Of a DNA stretch of 64,000 nt, positions 12,801 through 25,813 are shown one piece after another. The notes under the pieces were generated by a model. That model was not told where the DNA came from. It was given only the letters and a program-made list of their open reading frames with translations, and searched no databases. The DNA is from Argentina anserina (lineage: Eukaryota; Streptophyta; Magnoliopsida; Rosales; Rosaceae). How positions within the stretch are numbered: position 1 is the first letter of the stretch; every line of letters begins with the position of its first letter. The DNA lies in contig NC_065878.1 of the NCBI RefSeq assembly GCF_933775445.1, positions 12,597,395 to 12,661,394 of the forward strand. Reading direction: 5' to 3'. The position numbers and the translations under genes were made by a program.

Positions 12801-13987
12801 ATTATTTAACAAATAACAATGCACTATCTCATCCTTCCAAAAAGAAAAAAAACAATGCACTATCTCAATCTTTCTTACTTATACTAAGCTGATATGAATT
12901 ACTATACTCCTAGGCTCCTAGCTGACCTCTTGTAGTAAATTACTAGTCCTGCCAAAATCTCAAGCTTGTTGTAGAATGTTTTATTGCACTTCCAAATATG
13001 TGGGAGAGTCATATTCTTTCGCACTTCCTTATAATATAGATATCATCAGTTACTCTTAGCTATTACATATATAAGAGTGGTTATATGATGTTCTTATAAC
13101 TATTTTGGGGGTTTATAAATATATATTATCAGAGGCTTTAGATTTAGACCTATATATGCAATCTAGAGAAACCCTTGCGCGCGCACACACACACATATAT
13201 ATGCTATGTAGGGTGAAGTTTGACCATTAAATCAATAAGGTAAAAATCATTGCCATGCAAGGAATTTATCATTTGATCTCTTCATCAATTATATATTAGT
13301 CGAAGAATCTCCTCTACTTAAAACATATCGGATGTGAATTATGTAAATTATAAGAAAATTTTCTTTCCGACTGACCTATATTGTAAAATCCGGCCCTATG
13401 TTAAGATTGATAATTCAGATATATAGCATAAGCAAGTACCTAGTGCTTTTTATAACCTTGTGTATGATAAATTCTTCAAAGATGAATCTTTAAGATCTTC
13501 TAGCTTGGTTGATGTATGTACGTAGAAAGTATCAAGCTTCTAATGCAATATGGTTCTCAAGCTCCTAAGGCATGTTTATTTTGGACGTACTGCACATCAT
13601 TGATTAGTTGATTTAACGTTCTAATTAAACCTTAATTTATATCATAAACCTAAGAAGACCTGAGACTTTATTCTTAAACGACAATACTTTTATCTGAAAT
13701 CATGGTTTCAAGTCCCCTTTGCCTTCCAGATATAGATCTTATCGACCCAATCCTTTTATTCTCTACGTACGTACGTACGTCCCTCTTGCTGCTGATAAGC
13801 AAAGTTAAGAAATTTCATTCTTGAGCATTGGCAATATAAGAAACTTCATCACACTAAACCATTGGCAATCTCTATTCCAGAAAAAGAGTCCGCAACCTTA
13901 GAATTACAGTACCAAAAACAAAAGAAGCTAGGGCTTCTGCAGCCAACAAAGTGAACAAACTACTGCATGTCTGGAGAAAGAAGAAAT

Positions 13988-14034
<47 letters not shown>
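13988..14034. repeat. Compound (AC)n(AT)n microsatellite
   Basis: An uninterrupted AC run of about 20 bases passes directly into an AT run of about 27 bases. It is likely length-polymorphic. Confidence 0.95.
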
Positions 14035-14039
<5 letters not shown>

Positions 14040-15888
14040 GATCCATCTAAGATCTAAATTTTTTTGTCTATATATCTACCAAGTACCAAACCCTAATGTG
14101 GCCACACTCATCGATCTCTATCACAAACCGTTGACAATATTAATTTCTGGCTTATGCGATTAGATTTTGAGCGAAATATCAAAGAGGATAAACAAGCAGG
14201 TGAATCGATGACTAGAATGATTCCAAATCCATCGCCATCTATCACATGGCGCAACCTCAGTTTGGTCGGCTGTGTGTAGTCTCTATAATATTCTCCAATG
14301 CTCAGTGCAAACTAAACTAATCAAATATCTACACTCAATAGTTAATTAATCAACCAAAGTCTCAAGGCTCTTGAATTATTGGCCTTCAATTCCACCGAGG
14401 ACAAAGAACGGTGCAACAATCTCAACCCACTTCGAGTGAAAAGCGGCTTGTAAGAGAGTGAGAACATGCTTTGCTTACTAGCATTTTGTAAGATTCGAAG
14501 CCATCTAAGGTGCTCTTCACATGGAAATGTGATGAATGGTTCTATTTAATTTTCTTTTTAACCTAATTATATAACTAATTCTTTGCTGTGGTCCTAATAT
14601 ATAGTGATTGATCTTTATGGATTAGCTCTATAGCTAGATTAATAATCATCAATTTTATATGTGGATTAGATAATGGGGTTTCCATTTGTTTAATACAGAG
14701 GGATCGAGATGATTAAGATACGCATCAATCACAAGAATACTGTTGTTATGCACTGCTGCCAAAGCTCGTCTGTACTCTGTAGCTTAATTACATCCATTTC
14801 TTGTACTCTACTCTACTCTCTTAAGGGAAGACTATGTCTTTCTTGAAGACTTAACTTGTTCATCATCCATATGTATTTCGCTAAATTCAACAAATAACGC
14901 TCAATTAACTATTCTGTTTTAAATTTATTTTGTTCAATTATCCCCGTGAACTCAACGCTAGCAATTAAGCTGCTAATGGGATTTGATTGATTTGTATTAT
15001 ATATATATAGACGTAGACGTAGACGTATAAGTGAACCCAAGAATCTTGGTCTAGGACCAAACTCTAGCTAGATATTATGACAGAACTCCTTAAATTAATT
15101 AAGTTATTATTACCATAACTAAAGCAACAAAATTAGGAATGCATAGCTAGATGAGAATTTTTTATATATAACTTGAAGTACATCCTAGTTAGGTACCACT
15201 TCTAAAGTGGTGTAGTGAGTAATTTTTCAGTTCAAGATTTGACAGGTGAGTTAGTGAAAGATGACAAAATACCTTCGATTCGAATGGACTTTGGTTCACA
15301 ACTTCACATATATAACAAATGCTTTTGGTTGAAGGGTTATTGGCGATGAACATGGTATGAATTTTAAGTAAGTACTGCGCGCATAAGAAAAAGGGTTGGT
15401 GGCTTCAAATATGTACACGCCGTGACTGCCTTAATTAATACTTATGAGAACGATGTTTTGTTATATCTTTCAATATATAAGACTGCAATTTCTCTAATCA
15501 TGCATAAATTTGTGTTTGTTTCTATGGAGTTAAAGAGGGATATATAACTTTTCCGGTGGTATATCGCAACTAGGGGATCTTTTTTATACAAAGATAGTCA
15601 TCTCGTCGATCCGTGCTTGCTTGTAACGGAAAGAGGGAGAGAGAAGGGTGGCCAAAATTTTAGCGATGAAGAAGGTGGACCAGTTGTCCCGTAGACGAAG
15701 GAGCCCCCTTTAGATTCTTCTTCTGCCAATTACAATTACAAGCCCTAAAATTTATTTGTTTTATGTTTATCTGTCTATTTCTCTCATTTTTCTCTGTCAA
15801 GAACCGGCCAGCTTGGATTCATCCATAAATCTACAAGCTTCAGGATGAGATCGAGTGACACCTGTTGTATTCCATAAAGGCATAAACA

Positions 15889-15910
15889 TACGTACGTACG
15901 TACGTACGTA
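15889..15910. repeat. ACGT tetranucleotide repeat
   Basis: About five tandem ACGT units. The word is its own reverse complement, so the tract is palindromic throughout. Similar shorter runs occur at about 13764-13780 and 23273-23284. Confidence 0.85.
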
Positions 15911-17607
15911 AAAGTGTGTAGGTTTATTACTGACCAAATTATTATGGATGATACAGCTCGATCTGTCACATTTCTGGCCTGTAAAGAATATAACAATCAT
16001 GGACAAATTTGAGAGCATTATAAAATTAATTAAGGAGGGGATATCGATCTCCGGCGTGCTTTCTAACCTTTTCATTCATTTTGACATTCAAAATCGATGC
16101 GGAGCATAAGGGAGAACGACTCATAAGTCCTAAGTTATCAAGAGTATTAATTTTGGATAGGTGTTTTGAGAAGTATGGATTAATTGACATAGAACAAAAG
16201 AAATGAAGTGTTATTGTAACAAAAAAAAATGAAGTGGTTATACTTATAATTTGAGGATCGGGTGTATCGTTATATGTACTAAAAGGTCAGAGCAGTCTAA
16301 TTTTGTTTAAAAGTGATTCCCCTCATTTGTTTGACACCGATATCATATATGTGTAGTTGGACGATCCTGCGCTGCAACAATTCCAAAGATCGACGCCGAG
16401 TATCAACACCTATTCTCTATGATTGATCCTGCGATGCAACAATTCTGTTTGTGTAAGAGTCGAAGGAGAAGAACGTGAGGCCTGGAAGCTCAGGTTCTGT
16501 CGTAGTTGGATCTGCCGCTCGCCGAATAGCTCTTTTTGTAAGAGTCGACGCCACATTTGATACACAATTACGTTACAGTTAATGTATCTGCAATTTTGCA
16601 TTGCGGTAAAACTAGCTCGCCTTCGCCGTACTTGAACCCAAGAAAGGAATGACCAATTTTGCATTGCGTAACACTTACAAGATTCATGTAGACAGAGCAA
16701 CGTACGTAGGGGGTTACTTATTCATGGGACGCAGCACGTGTGACAGTAAATGACACCCCACACGTACGTGTGAGAGAGAGTCTGGATCGATGACTGATCG
16801 ATCTTCTTTCGCTCGACCTGTCTCCAAAATGAGAAGTTGAGAACTAGAGCAACAAAACATGCATGGTCTTAGCAATCAAGCAAATAGCTGCTATACCACT
16901 TTAGCACATAGAATGGTCGACGCAAAACTCTCTCCCTCTCTCCATATCGATCAGCACTCAAAACCATCTTTCTCGATCCCTTTCTCTTCTCTTTCTGTCT
17001 TTCATTCTCTCTCGCATTCATTGATTGGATTTGATTCATTCACGCCCACACGCTGTGGTTTGCCATTCAAACTACACTAGCACCATTGACGATGCAGTCA
17101 AACTGCATCCATGTCGATCTGATCCTTATGTGGGTGTATCATTTATGTTCGATATATCGGCCGGCATGCTAGCTTTACCTTCTTCTGCACCTACTATTGC
17201 AGAATATGTAACCAAAGAAATTTTAAGTACATGAATATCACCCAATCTATATACTTGCTATCTGTTTTTTTAGAGGGATTTTTAATTGATCAAGGTGTTT
17301 TTTTACTACATTTGATGTTCTTCTATGTAGAAAGCCTTTGACAGTCATTAATTAGTCGATCTAAATCGATAATGGAGAGAATTATTTTGAGTTAGAACAT
17401 ATAAGTATGAATAAATATGTACGAATAATTGTAACTCTAACCTTTAACCACCATGAACAAGCTTAACGATGGGTAGATCTAACCCAAAGCGTACAGAGTC
17501 CGATCCTATAATTAAGGGCAACCGGCGAATATATCTTCATTATTATAATAGGAAGTGCTTTTTTGGTGTCAACAATTTCACCTAATTTCTAAACTTATTG
17601 TAATATC

Positions 17608-18500
17608 TAGGGGTGAGTACGGGACGGGACAAGGTTCATCCCACGTCTCATCCCAACTTTTGAATCGGGACGGGATCGGGATCGGGACGAGACAAATCCT
17701 ACCTTCCTATGAAGTTAAATAAAAACTTATATTTTTACTTTTTCATTAACAAAATAACATTCAATAATGAAATTTTAACAAAAAAATATATATTATATTC
17801 AAAATATTATAATTTATCACTATTATTTTAGTTGATATAATTTTGGAGTTATTAAGAACATAAATTAGTTTCATTTTGATATAAATATATAAGAATTTTT
17901 AAGTTTTCATTAAAGGTGGGACGGGACGGGACGAAGCGGGATAGAAATTATTCGTGGGAAAAACTTGCGTACAAACTAGTATGTACGCGTGCGTCCAAAC
18001 TCTCGTTTATTTGCACACTTTGCGAATATAAATACATGATTTTAACCGTTCAAAAGTTTAGTTTATTACTAAAGATCATTTCTGTAAAATATCAACATAA
18101 ACAAAAATCGTCTTCATAGTCGATTGCATCAAACAAATTGACGGTTGATCATGAGACTACTAACTTTCACCATAACCGTTCATTTGTTTGATGCAATCGA
18201 CTATGAAGACGATTTTTGTTTATGTTGATCTTTTACAGAAATGATCTTTAGTAATAAACTAAACCTTTGAACGGTTAAAATCATGTATTTATATTCGCAA
18301 AGTGTGTAAATAAACGAGAGTTTGGACGCACGCGTACATACTAGTTTGTACGCAAGTTTTTTCCATTATTCGTCTCACGTCTCATTCCACTATTATGGAA
18401 CGAGACGGGATCGAAACGGGACAAACATTTTTAGACCTCCGTACCGTCCCTATGAATTTCGGGACGGGATCGGGATTTCCATTTTTTATGCCCACCCCTA
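17608..18500. mobile_element. Non-autonomous hAT-type element, interrupted by a nested element
   Basis: The left end TAGGGGTGAGTA and the inverted right end (read TAGGGGTGGGCA) match the common plant hAT terminal motif. The element is flanked by a perfect 8-bp duplication, GTAATATC, at 17600-17607 and 18501-18508. Subterminal regions are rich in GGGACGGGAC words. There is no transposase frame. Removing the nested insertion (17956-18364 plus one 9-bp duplication) leaves about 475 bp, the size of a hAT MITE. Confidence 0.92.
17956..18364. mobile_element. Foldback Mutator-like MITE nested in the hAT element
   Basis: Two arms of about 191 bp (17956-18146 and 18174-18364) are near-perfect inverted copies around a 27-nt loop. 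The outer ends read GGGAAAAACTTGCGTAC and, on the other strand, GGAAAAAACTTGCGTAC. A perfect 9-bp duplication, ATTATTCGT (17947-17955 and 18365-18373), flanks it, which is the Mutator-superfamily signature together with long terminal inverted repeats. It has no coding capacity. If transcribed, the RNA would fold into a stem of about 190 bp, a possible small-RNA source. Confidence 0.93.
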
Positions 18501-18508
18501 GTAATATC

Positions 18509-19494
18509 CATGGCAAAGACATCAGTAGATTGCAACATATAATATTTACGAGGGTTAATATGGTAAAAAAACAAAAGCAAAATAAAATTGGAAGTTGTGT
18601 GAGAAGCTATAGTTTATCATTAGGCTTCACCCACGTCTAATGGCAGTTTTGTACTCAACGCAAGTTGAAGCTAAAAAAAACATAAGTGAAATTAAGAAAT
18701 TAATCAAGGAAAAAGAACATGTACGTTTTTACAAATCAAACTAATCTTTTCGACCAATCCTTATATCTTTTCCTTTGTACAAATTAGCCTCTTCATTTAT
18801 GCAAGAGACTTCTTTGATCATGCATAAATCAATCAATTAGAAATAATATTCGCACGCACGAGCCCTTTTTCCACATGCAGGAAGGCTAGTATATATTACA
18901 TGGACTTTGAGTTATTAATCATCCTAATATCTTTATTTTGTGCTTGGTACATCATTAATAAAAAGATTGAAAGAATAAAACCTTTGGACAGTCGAGACAA
19001 CCAATATTTACCAAGGGGGAATTGACCAAATGAACATAAATAATTAAAAACTTGATCAAACTAATTCTTATTGCTCATTTCAATTTTTGTATTACAAATT
19101 ACATAACTAACCTCATCTCTCTCACCTTTCTCTCATCCCACTTGTATGTTTTTCTCTTTCCAGATCTTCTCTCTCTCTCTCTCTCTCCAACAACCGCCAC
19201 GACCCTCTCTCTTCTTCCTCCAACGTCAAGTCACTCTACCCCTTTGTTTCTCTGTCCTCCGGCGACATCAGCTCCGACGAACTCTCCAAGGAGACACATG
19301 TGGCAGCAGACTTATGGAGAAGATTGTGACGAACAATCCTGAGAAGCTTGCCGATGCATTCAAGGTTTGATAAAATGAAAGAAGAACAATGGTGCTACAA
19401 TTTGTAGAGACCGGCGTCACTCTCTCTCTGTCGTGGCCACGATGATGTGGATTTCGTCATGGATGCGGAGACAATATCTGACGGAGACTAGGGG
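18509..19494. other. Intergenic DNA before solo LTR copy 2
   Basis: AT-rich at first, then a CT-rich stretch with a short CT run near 19170-19188. A 96-codon frame (19052-19342) is low-complexity Leu/Ser/Pro and resembles nothing known. No gene is supported. Confidence 0.45.
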
Positions 19495-19499
19495 TTAAC

Positions 19500-21953
19500 T
19501 ATCACAACCCCGAAATTTCAAGTGTTAAACTAAAAAATCAAAGCCATGAAAAATTCTAAAACAATCTCAATAAATCGAAATCATCTTATCGTCACAACGT
19601 ATCGTAACTGAGTTCATAGTACATCTCAGTGGATTTGATTATTACAAAACCAATTTATAATTCAGCATTATATCAAATGGGAATGTAAAATCCTCTCAAT
19701 CCTCACCACAAAATAGAATAAAGAAACTTTGAAATCTTCAGAGTAGTCCTCTAATTATGCTAATCCACACCTGCATAACTATCTCATACACCATCGAATA
19801 TGTGCACGGGATTGTAAACACAAACTCGATAAGCTTTACAGCTCGTATGAGTAAAACAATAGTATAATACGCATAGTAACACAAGAGAAAAATACTGAAA
19901 ACATTTAATTATAAATGCACTCATGAGTTACAGGATGGCCCATCTGGATGTCTAATAATATCTGAAAATATAAGTACTCATGAGAAATTAGGCAACTCAT
20001 TTGTTTACCCGAATACATTTATAATACCGGTACTCATGAGACCTAGGTACTCATCTGTTACCCCTCATGCAGTACACCGTCAGACATTGAGCAACCTATC
20101 TGTTATCCAATATCCCAAAAATATGGGTACTCATAAGCAAGTAACTCATCTGTTACCCCTCATGCAGTACACCGGCAGACATACTAGAGCTCTAACTGAA
20201 TAGTAACTGTCACCCGGCCAAGGTTAGGTTCTGATATGCCAACATGTCTGAAGATAGAAAAACGTTTTAACATGACTCAAGTTAAAACCACGTACAATAG
20301 AATTCTCACATGTTATTGTACAAAAAAACCAAGCGACTCATACTCAAATGAAATAAATATTAGTGCTATAAATAAACTCATTTGGAAATATGAATATGAC
20401 AGTATATGATATAGTAACCTATATATTTAAATCGTTTTTACCATTTATACACATACACAACTCACTATATCATATACATATCATAGTTCGGTCTTTTAAA
20501 ATAAAGCGTAATTATGAATCACCGCCAATGGTAGACTCGCCATTGTGAGATTTACTCACCTTATTTTCCTGAGCGTAATTTCCACAATACTGAAAGCAAT
20601 CATTCACTTGTTTTGTCGATCACCTAGTTGTATAAAAAATGGTTAGAAACGTTACGTAAAACCTCAAATGCCAAATCAGTACTATTGTTTACTGTTCAGC
20701 AATTTACGGTTTTTACGTAATTACTGTCCACGTATTATTGTTCATGTACGTATTGTTTACGTATTACTGTTCCAGTAAATACTAATCACCGATTTACTAT
20801 TTCAGAAAATTACTTTTATAATTATTGTATAAAATTACTTTTTACATTTACTATACAGAATTACTTTTATATTTACCGTACAAAATTACTTTTTACAATT
20901 ACCGTATAAAAATAATTTTTTACAAAATTTACTGTTCGGAATCACTGTTCACGCGCCACCCTCCGACAGCCGCGGGTGGTGCTCACGCGTCACCCACAGT
21001 AGCAGCGCATGGCGCTCACGAGCCACTTCAAAACCCGCGCGTAGCTTGCCCACCGCCGCCCAAAACTCTGCATTTTCATCTCCTCCACCTTTCCATGGCC
21101 TATGGCCGTCTCTTGCACCCTTCATGCGCCGCCACATACAGCGACACACGCCCCTCCACCACCTTCGGCCAAACCCATCCAATCACACACAATCAAAGAG
21201 TAGGAGGAGATCACAACCGTACCTTCAACTTGTCCAGAACTAGCCGGAGACCGCCGCAATCGCCGCCACAATGTCTCGGATCGAGGAGAGGAGGTCAACG
21301 GTGTTACAACTCGATTCGAGCCTCACCGCATGTGGAATCGCGTCGGGAAGGAAGAGGGAGGGCTCGCCATTGTGACCCCGAGCTCCTGCGACGCCGACAA
21401 CGTTGAGATCGACGGAGCCGAGGCTGTGCTTCGTCGGCGCTACTGGATCTCCGCTTGGGGTGCGTCACCATCACCACCGGTCGACGCGTCGTGGCCGTGC
21501 GGTGTCGTGCACGGTGGCCGATGGAGGGAGATCGTCGGCAAGAGGTGAGGGGAAGGGAGAGAGGGCCAGTGAGAGAGAGAGAGGAGAGGCTGTGGGGGGG
21601 GGGGTGAGAGGGTTTCTGTTTCTGGAAATTAGGGTTTCAAAAAAAATTCCTTTTATACAATTTCCAAAATCGGAAACCAACTTCCGTCAACAATAAATTT
21701 TACATACGACGTCTGATTAAAGTGCGTGACATGTCCATGAACTCGTATCGACGAGCTCTACAACTTCCGTAAAGGAAGTTTTCGGAAACGACGACGGAAT
21801 AAAAGTCGACTCCCGTGTTGCGATACGTAATGTTTTTAACTTTTAAACTTCGGTTTCGTTTCGTCTGACATCGTCGATTAAAGTGAAAAAAAATGCGATT
21901 TAATCAATTTCCAAGAATTCGTACAATTTGAACCTGAAATTCGGGTTATTACA
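19500..21953. mobile_element. Solo LTR, copy 2 (2,454 bp)
   Basis: Begins TATCACAACCCCGAAATTTC (the usual TG mutated to TA) and ends TCGGGTTATTACA. It has a perfect 5-bp target-site duplication TTAAC at 19495-19499 and 21954-21958. It is homologous throughout to copy 1 and in the same orientation, and it carries an extra GC-rich segment (about 20985-21500) that copy 1 lacks. The longest frame in it (20825-21406) is low-complexity and unlike retroelement proteins. Since each copy has its own duplication, the two are independent insertions, not the LTR pair of one element. Confidence 0.92.
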
Positions 21954-21958
21954 TTAAC

Positions 21959-24900
21959 GCCGACGCATGTCCTCCTAGTCTTGAAGCTCGATTTGGATAC
22001 AACTGTTAGATAATTGTTGTAAATGGAAATCAATCTCTACAATTTTGAGAAGCTTAATTTCAATCTAATTTTCTAATTATTTGGGTCAGTAACACAATTA
22101 CTGAGTGTGAATAATGTCATTACTAGGGGTCAGTAATGCAATTACTAGGTGTCAGTAATTTTTCCGACGACATTAGTGGGGGTCAGTAATTTATTTCAAC
22201 GACCGAAGTCTCTCTATTCAATGTGTGAGGGTAAAATGGTCTTAAAGTGTATATTTAGTGAAAATATATTGATTCAGTCAAATTATAGGTAATCTTGTGT
22301 TGAAATGGGCACATTGTAAGACGTGTCAGTAAAATAGACAAAAAGGGGCTAAATTTGTACTAAATAGACATTTTTCATTTTCCAAGAGTGTAGCACGGAA
22401 AGGACTAACTTTCTTGTAGATTCTCTAAGTACAATTTAGATAATTTTGTAAGAATTTTGTATGGTATATATAGTAGAGGAGTCTCAGTTTTGATCTGTTT
22501 GTAGAGGAGTCTCTCTGCAATTATTAATAATGCATACATTCGTCCAAGTTTGGACACATCTGAGAAAAACTCATACTATATATATACACAACAATTAGAT
22601 AGGAGAATTTATACCACTAGACTAAAATAGACTTTCAGACCAAAAAAGAGAGAGACTAAAATAGACTTGACAATTAAGAGCAAACTGATGGAAATTCAGA
22701 TTAAGTTATCCTACTAATTAAACTATCCGAACTAATTACATGCATGCACTAATAAATACAGAAATAAAAGTCATCGCACGAGTTGTATGTATGTCGAGAG
22801 GCATGAAGCATGGGACATTACTTTGGTTGGAAGGTGGTTTACTAGTTTCCATAAATTCCGCGAGAGAAAAGTTTAATTGAAAGCAAGACTAGCAAAGTAG
22901 CTAGCTGGAAATGACATATCTTCACCGCCGGGGGAAAAAATTAATAGTATCGGAGTTGTACCTCATGATCGACTACCTGATGTTTTCTTATAGATCCTAA
23001 AATCGAAATCACTAGCAATTTGACAAGGTCATATATGTATGAAAAGGATTTGGATGCTTAAGCACACAGAGATATAGATATATACCGATTATATATCAAA
23101 AAGTCTCCTTTAATTGAGCTTTAAGGGAACTCAAACTAATCGAACTTATCCACACGGTCTCAAGTAGAATTTCATCAGAAGCTATCAAGTCAACTCCATA
23201 TTTTTCTTTAAGTTGTAATTTGTGTTAGTTTGACTAGCTATCATCGTTTCGATCATGTACTATTGCACATTACGTACGTACGTAAAGTAAAAGCAGTTTT
23301 AAATGGTTTAATTTGTGTTAAAATTGATGCAATGAGAGCTCGATCCAACTGTGATAATATCATGTACGTACTAACTTAATTGTAATGCTCGACCAAGAAC
23401 TGAGAACTAACCCTAAAACATTTCAAGAATGCAGTTTGTGTACGTCTCAGTCGTATTCGAATTCTAACCACAACAAGTACATGACCATATTCTAACTTTG
23501 CTTTCGATGAATTTAGTCGATTTTAGTGCCATTTTTAGGGTGATAATGAAGATGAACAGATAGTATACAAATAGCACCGTATTCGATCAAATAACCCGGA
23601 CGTAGACATATGGACACCATAGCCATAAGACAAATCGTACACATATACGTACCTACGTACCCCACCTGTATGAAAGATTACGATTAATGATTATAAATTT
23701 ATAATTAATTCAACCTAATGACAAAGCTGTTTGATAGTAACCAAGTCAGGTTAATTACGTGCCAAAATTAGATGAACAGCTCGCTAAGGTGATGTGGTTT
23801 CGATGTAATGGGGAAAATGCAAGTTGATAGAGATAAGATAGAGAGTGGGGGGGGGGGGGGGGCCGGGAAAGCCACGTCACCCCAAAACAAGGCAAAATCG
23901 AACGGCCGGCCGGCTGCCCCTACAGAACGATCATCATCATCATCAATCAAACCCCGATAAAACCCATAAAACCCTAGAACATGCAGAACAGAGAAATTTA
24001 AAGGCTTTTTTAAGAAAAGGAGGGAGGAGATTGAGAGTGGGAGATATCGAGTCGCCCTTAAGACACGCCCTGACTCCCTTACCCGAACTGTTGGGGATGG
24101 GGACCCGCCCCAATTTCCGATGACCCGCAAAATGACAAAACCAACCCGCCCTCTTCTTCCTGTCTTGTGTCACAGACTCACATTCTCGCAGATGCAGAAG
24201 CCTCCAGTACTTCTACCAGTACTCTCTCTTCCTTCCATTACGAATATGCGCTACAGGTCGATCACCGATCTGGTCAAGCTTATTAGCTAGCTACTAGTAG
24301 AACTTACGGGCTCAAGTACGTTAAGGTAGGTTAGGTCTAAAATAAAAAGAAGACGTCTGAGCTTAAGCGCATGCATTGTGAAGGTTAGGATCAGCAGCTA
24401 TGTAACTAGCTAGCTAGCATTGTTTTCTCTGCAGGGCTTTAGTTTGTTGGGTACAAAGTTGACATATATAGTTAAGATTTTCGAATTAAGCTTCAGTTAA
24501 GCAGCGAAGAAATTAAGCCGCTTCATAATATATGCATCCATGTATTCTGTTATTAGGCATGTGTTTCTCATTCCATATTGATTAATTTAATTCTGTATCG
24601 AACTGTAAGAGCTTTGTGATATATAATATAGACATGAAAGATTCATGCAGAAGATCATAGCAGTGAGAACTGAGAAGAAAGGTCCAAACATATGATCGAT
24701 CAAGTATCACATATATTCAATCTTTTGTTTTTAAAGTAGTACTAATCGATGAAACTGAGGCCTAAAGTTTTGTTGATTTTCGATTCTGCAGTGAGAAAAG
24801 TCATTATCAAGAATCAAATTGTTAACTTGGTCTTTGCAACAATTAATTAAAGGAATCTGCTGCGGCTATTTGATTAATTAAACCAAGTAAATAATCAAAT

Positions 24901-25626
24901 CTGGTAAGAAAGAGTAATATGCAGCAAAAAAAACCTGATGAACTAGCATATCAGTGTGATGTGCTGATGTTGTAGCTCAATATAATTATACACAAAGGGT
25001 AAAGCTAGGCTTCCAATTAATTAAAAATTTCTTAATCATAATTATGAGCTGCTTTATCTCCTATACAAAACTCACATAAGAACTAATAAACTAATAGTGA
25101 GATGAAATGGGGTACCGGTGGTGGGGTCCAATTATAAGAGAGGGTGAGGAATCGAGTGCGAAGAGGAAGAGACGGGACCCACACACCGCCCATGCGCAGG
25201 CCACAGGCTGTGTTAAAAACCGAAAACCACAAAAGAACCAAATTAAGAAATTGCCAAGCCTGAAATGGCATCAAACCTAGCATTCAATCCATTCCCATCG
25301 ACTTAATTCCTCAGACCTAACCCTAAATATTAATCCCAGACCCATTCAAGGCTTCAACCAACTACAACAACATACCCAAACACACCATAAGTACTCAATA
25401 GCCGAAGTACTAATAGTACCCTCCTCTCTCTTCTCAAAGTCTTCATTTTATCCCAAAACCCCAAAAAAGGCCAATTCAATCAATCAATCAATCAATCAGT
25501 CTCCCAAACAGTAAACCTCACTAGAAAACAACACCCTTTCCAATTCTCACTTCTCCAAGCTCATCTCTTTCGCTCAGTTTCTTCATTTTCTCCCCCAAAC
25601 TCTTCACCAAAACCCAAACATCTATC
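21959..25626. other. Intergenic DNA and upstream region of AHL22
   Basis: No gene recognised. Near 22080-22190 the words GGGTCAGTAAT and GTGTCAGTAAT recur. A run of 16 G lies at 23847-23862, followed by GC-rich sequence to about 24200 that yields only shadow frames. The last few hundred bases (about 25400-25620) are CT-rich and probably form the promoter-proximal and leader region of AHL22. Confidence 0.45.
23847..23862. repeat. 16-base G homopolymer
   Basis: Uninterrupted G run followed by CCGGG. Such a tract can form a G-quadruplex and is error-prone for sequencing, so its length is uncertain. Confidence 0.9.
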
Positions 25627-25704
25627 ATGTTCATGATGCATGGAGAAGAAGTTACCGGAAGAACAAGAGAAACCATGGTCTGTCAACTTGGTGGGTGCTT
25701 TTGA
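25627..25704 (+). promoter_or_regulatory. Candidate upstream ORF (25 codons) before AHL22
   Basis: ATG at 25627-25629 opens a 25-codon frame ending in TGA at 25702-25704, 109 bp before the AHL22 start and in a different frame. In-frame ATGs recur at codons 3, 4 and 17. If this stretch is in the mature leader, scanning ribosomes would meet it first, which would dampen AHL22 translation. That the region is transcribed is assumed from its closeness to the main start. Confidence 0.45.
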
Positions 25705-25813
25705 ATTTCCTTCCGTTTGGTGAAGTAAACAGAGATATACAGAGAGAAGCGGAATCAAGCTAAGCTATTTATTGGAGATTGTTTTGTTGAAAGGATAGAA
25801 TTCGAAGTTAGAT

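Larger units (their letters stand above)
9866..17599. other. Gene-poor intergenic DNA (7.7 kb)
   Basis: Only short, compositionally biased frames occur on either strand (up to 96 codons), with no recognised domain. Simple repeats are present, including ACGT runs (about 13764-13780 and 15891-15910), a triple ACGTAG (about 15011-15028) and a compound AC/AT microsatellite (13988-14034). I see no convincing gene, tRNA or known miRNA sequence, though unannotated non-coding RNA cannot be excluded. Confidence 0.5.

Noticed and set aside
16410..16700. 96-codon minus-strand frame
   Set aside because: No domain recognised; Gln/Arg/Cys composition and a repeated GATCCTGCG-TGCAACAATTC word nearby suggest non-coding repeat debris.
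20825..21406. 193-codon open frame on the plus strand
   Set aside because: It lies wholly inside solo LTR copy 2, is low-complexity, and resembles no retroelement or host protein. Copy 1 lacks much of it.
7905..21953. A single 14-kb LTR retrotransposon bounded by the two large repeats
   Set aside because: Each repeat has its own 5-bp target duplication and no gag-pol remnant is visible between them. Two solo LTRs explain this better.
23768..24130. 120-codon minus-strand frame and overlapping plus frames
   Set aside because: GC-rich stretch beside a G16 run gives several overlapping frames in different phases. None has a recognised domain, and Pro/Leu/Ser-rich composition fits chance.
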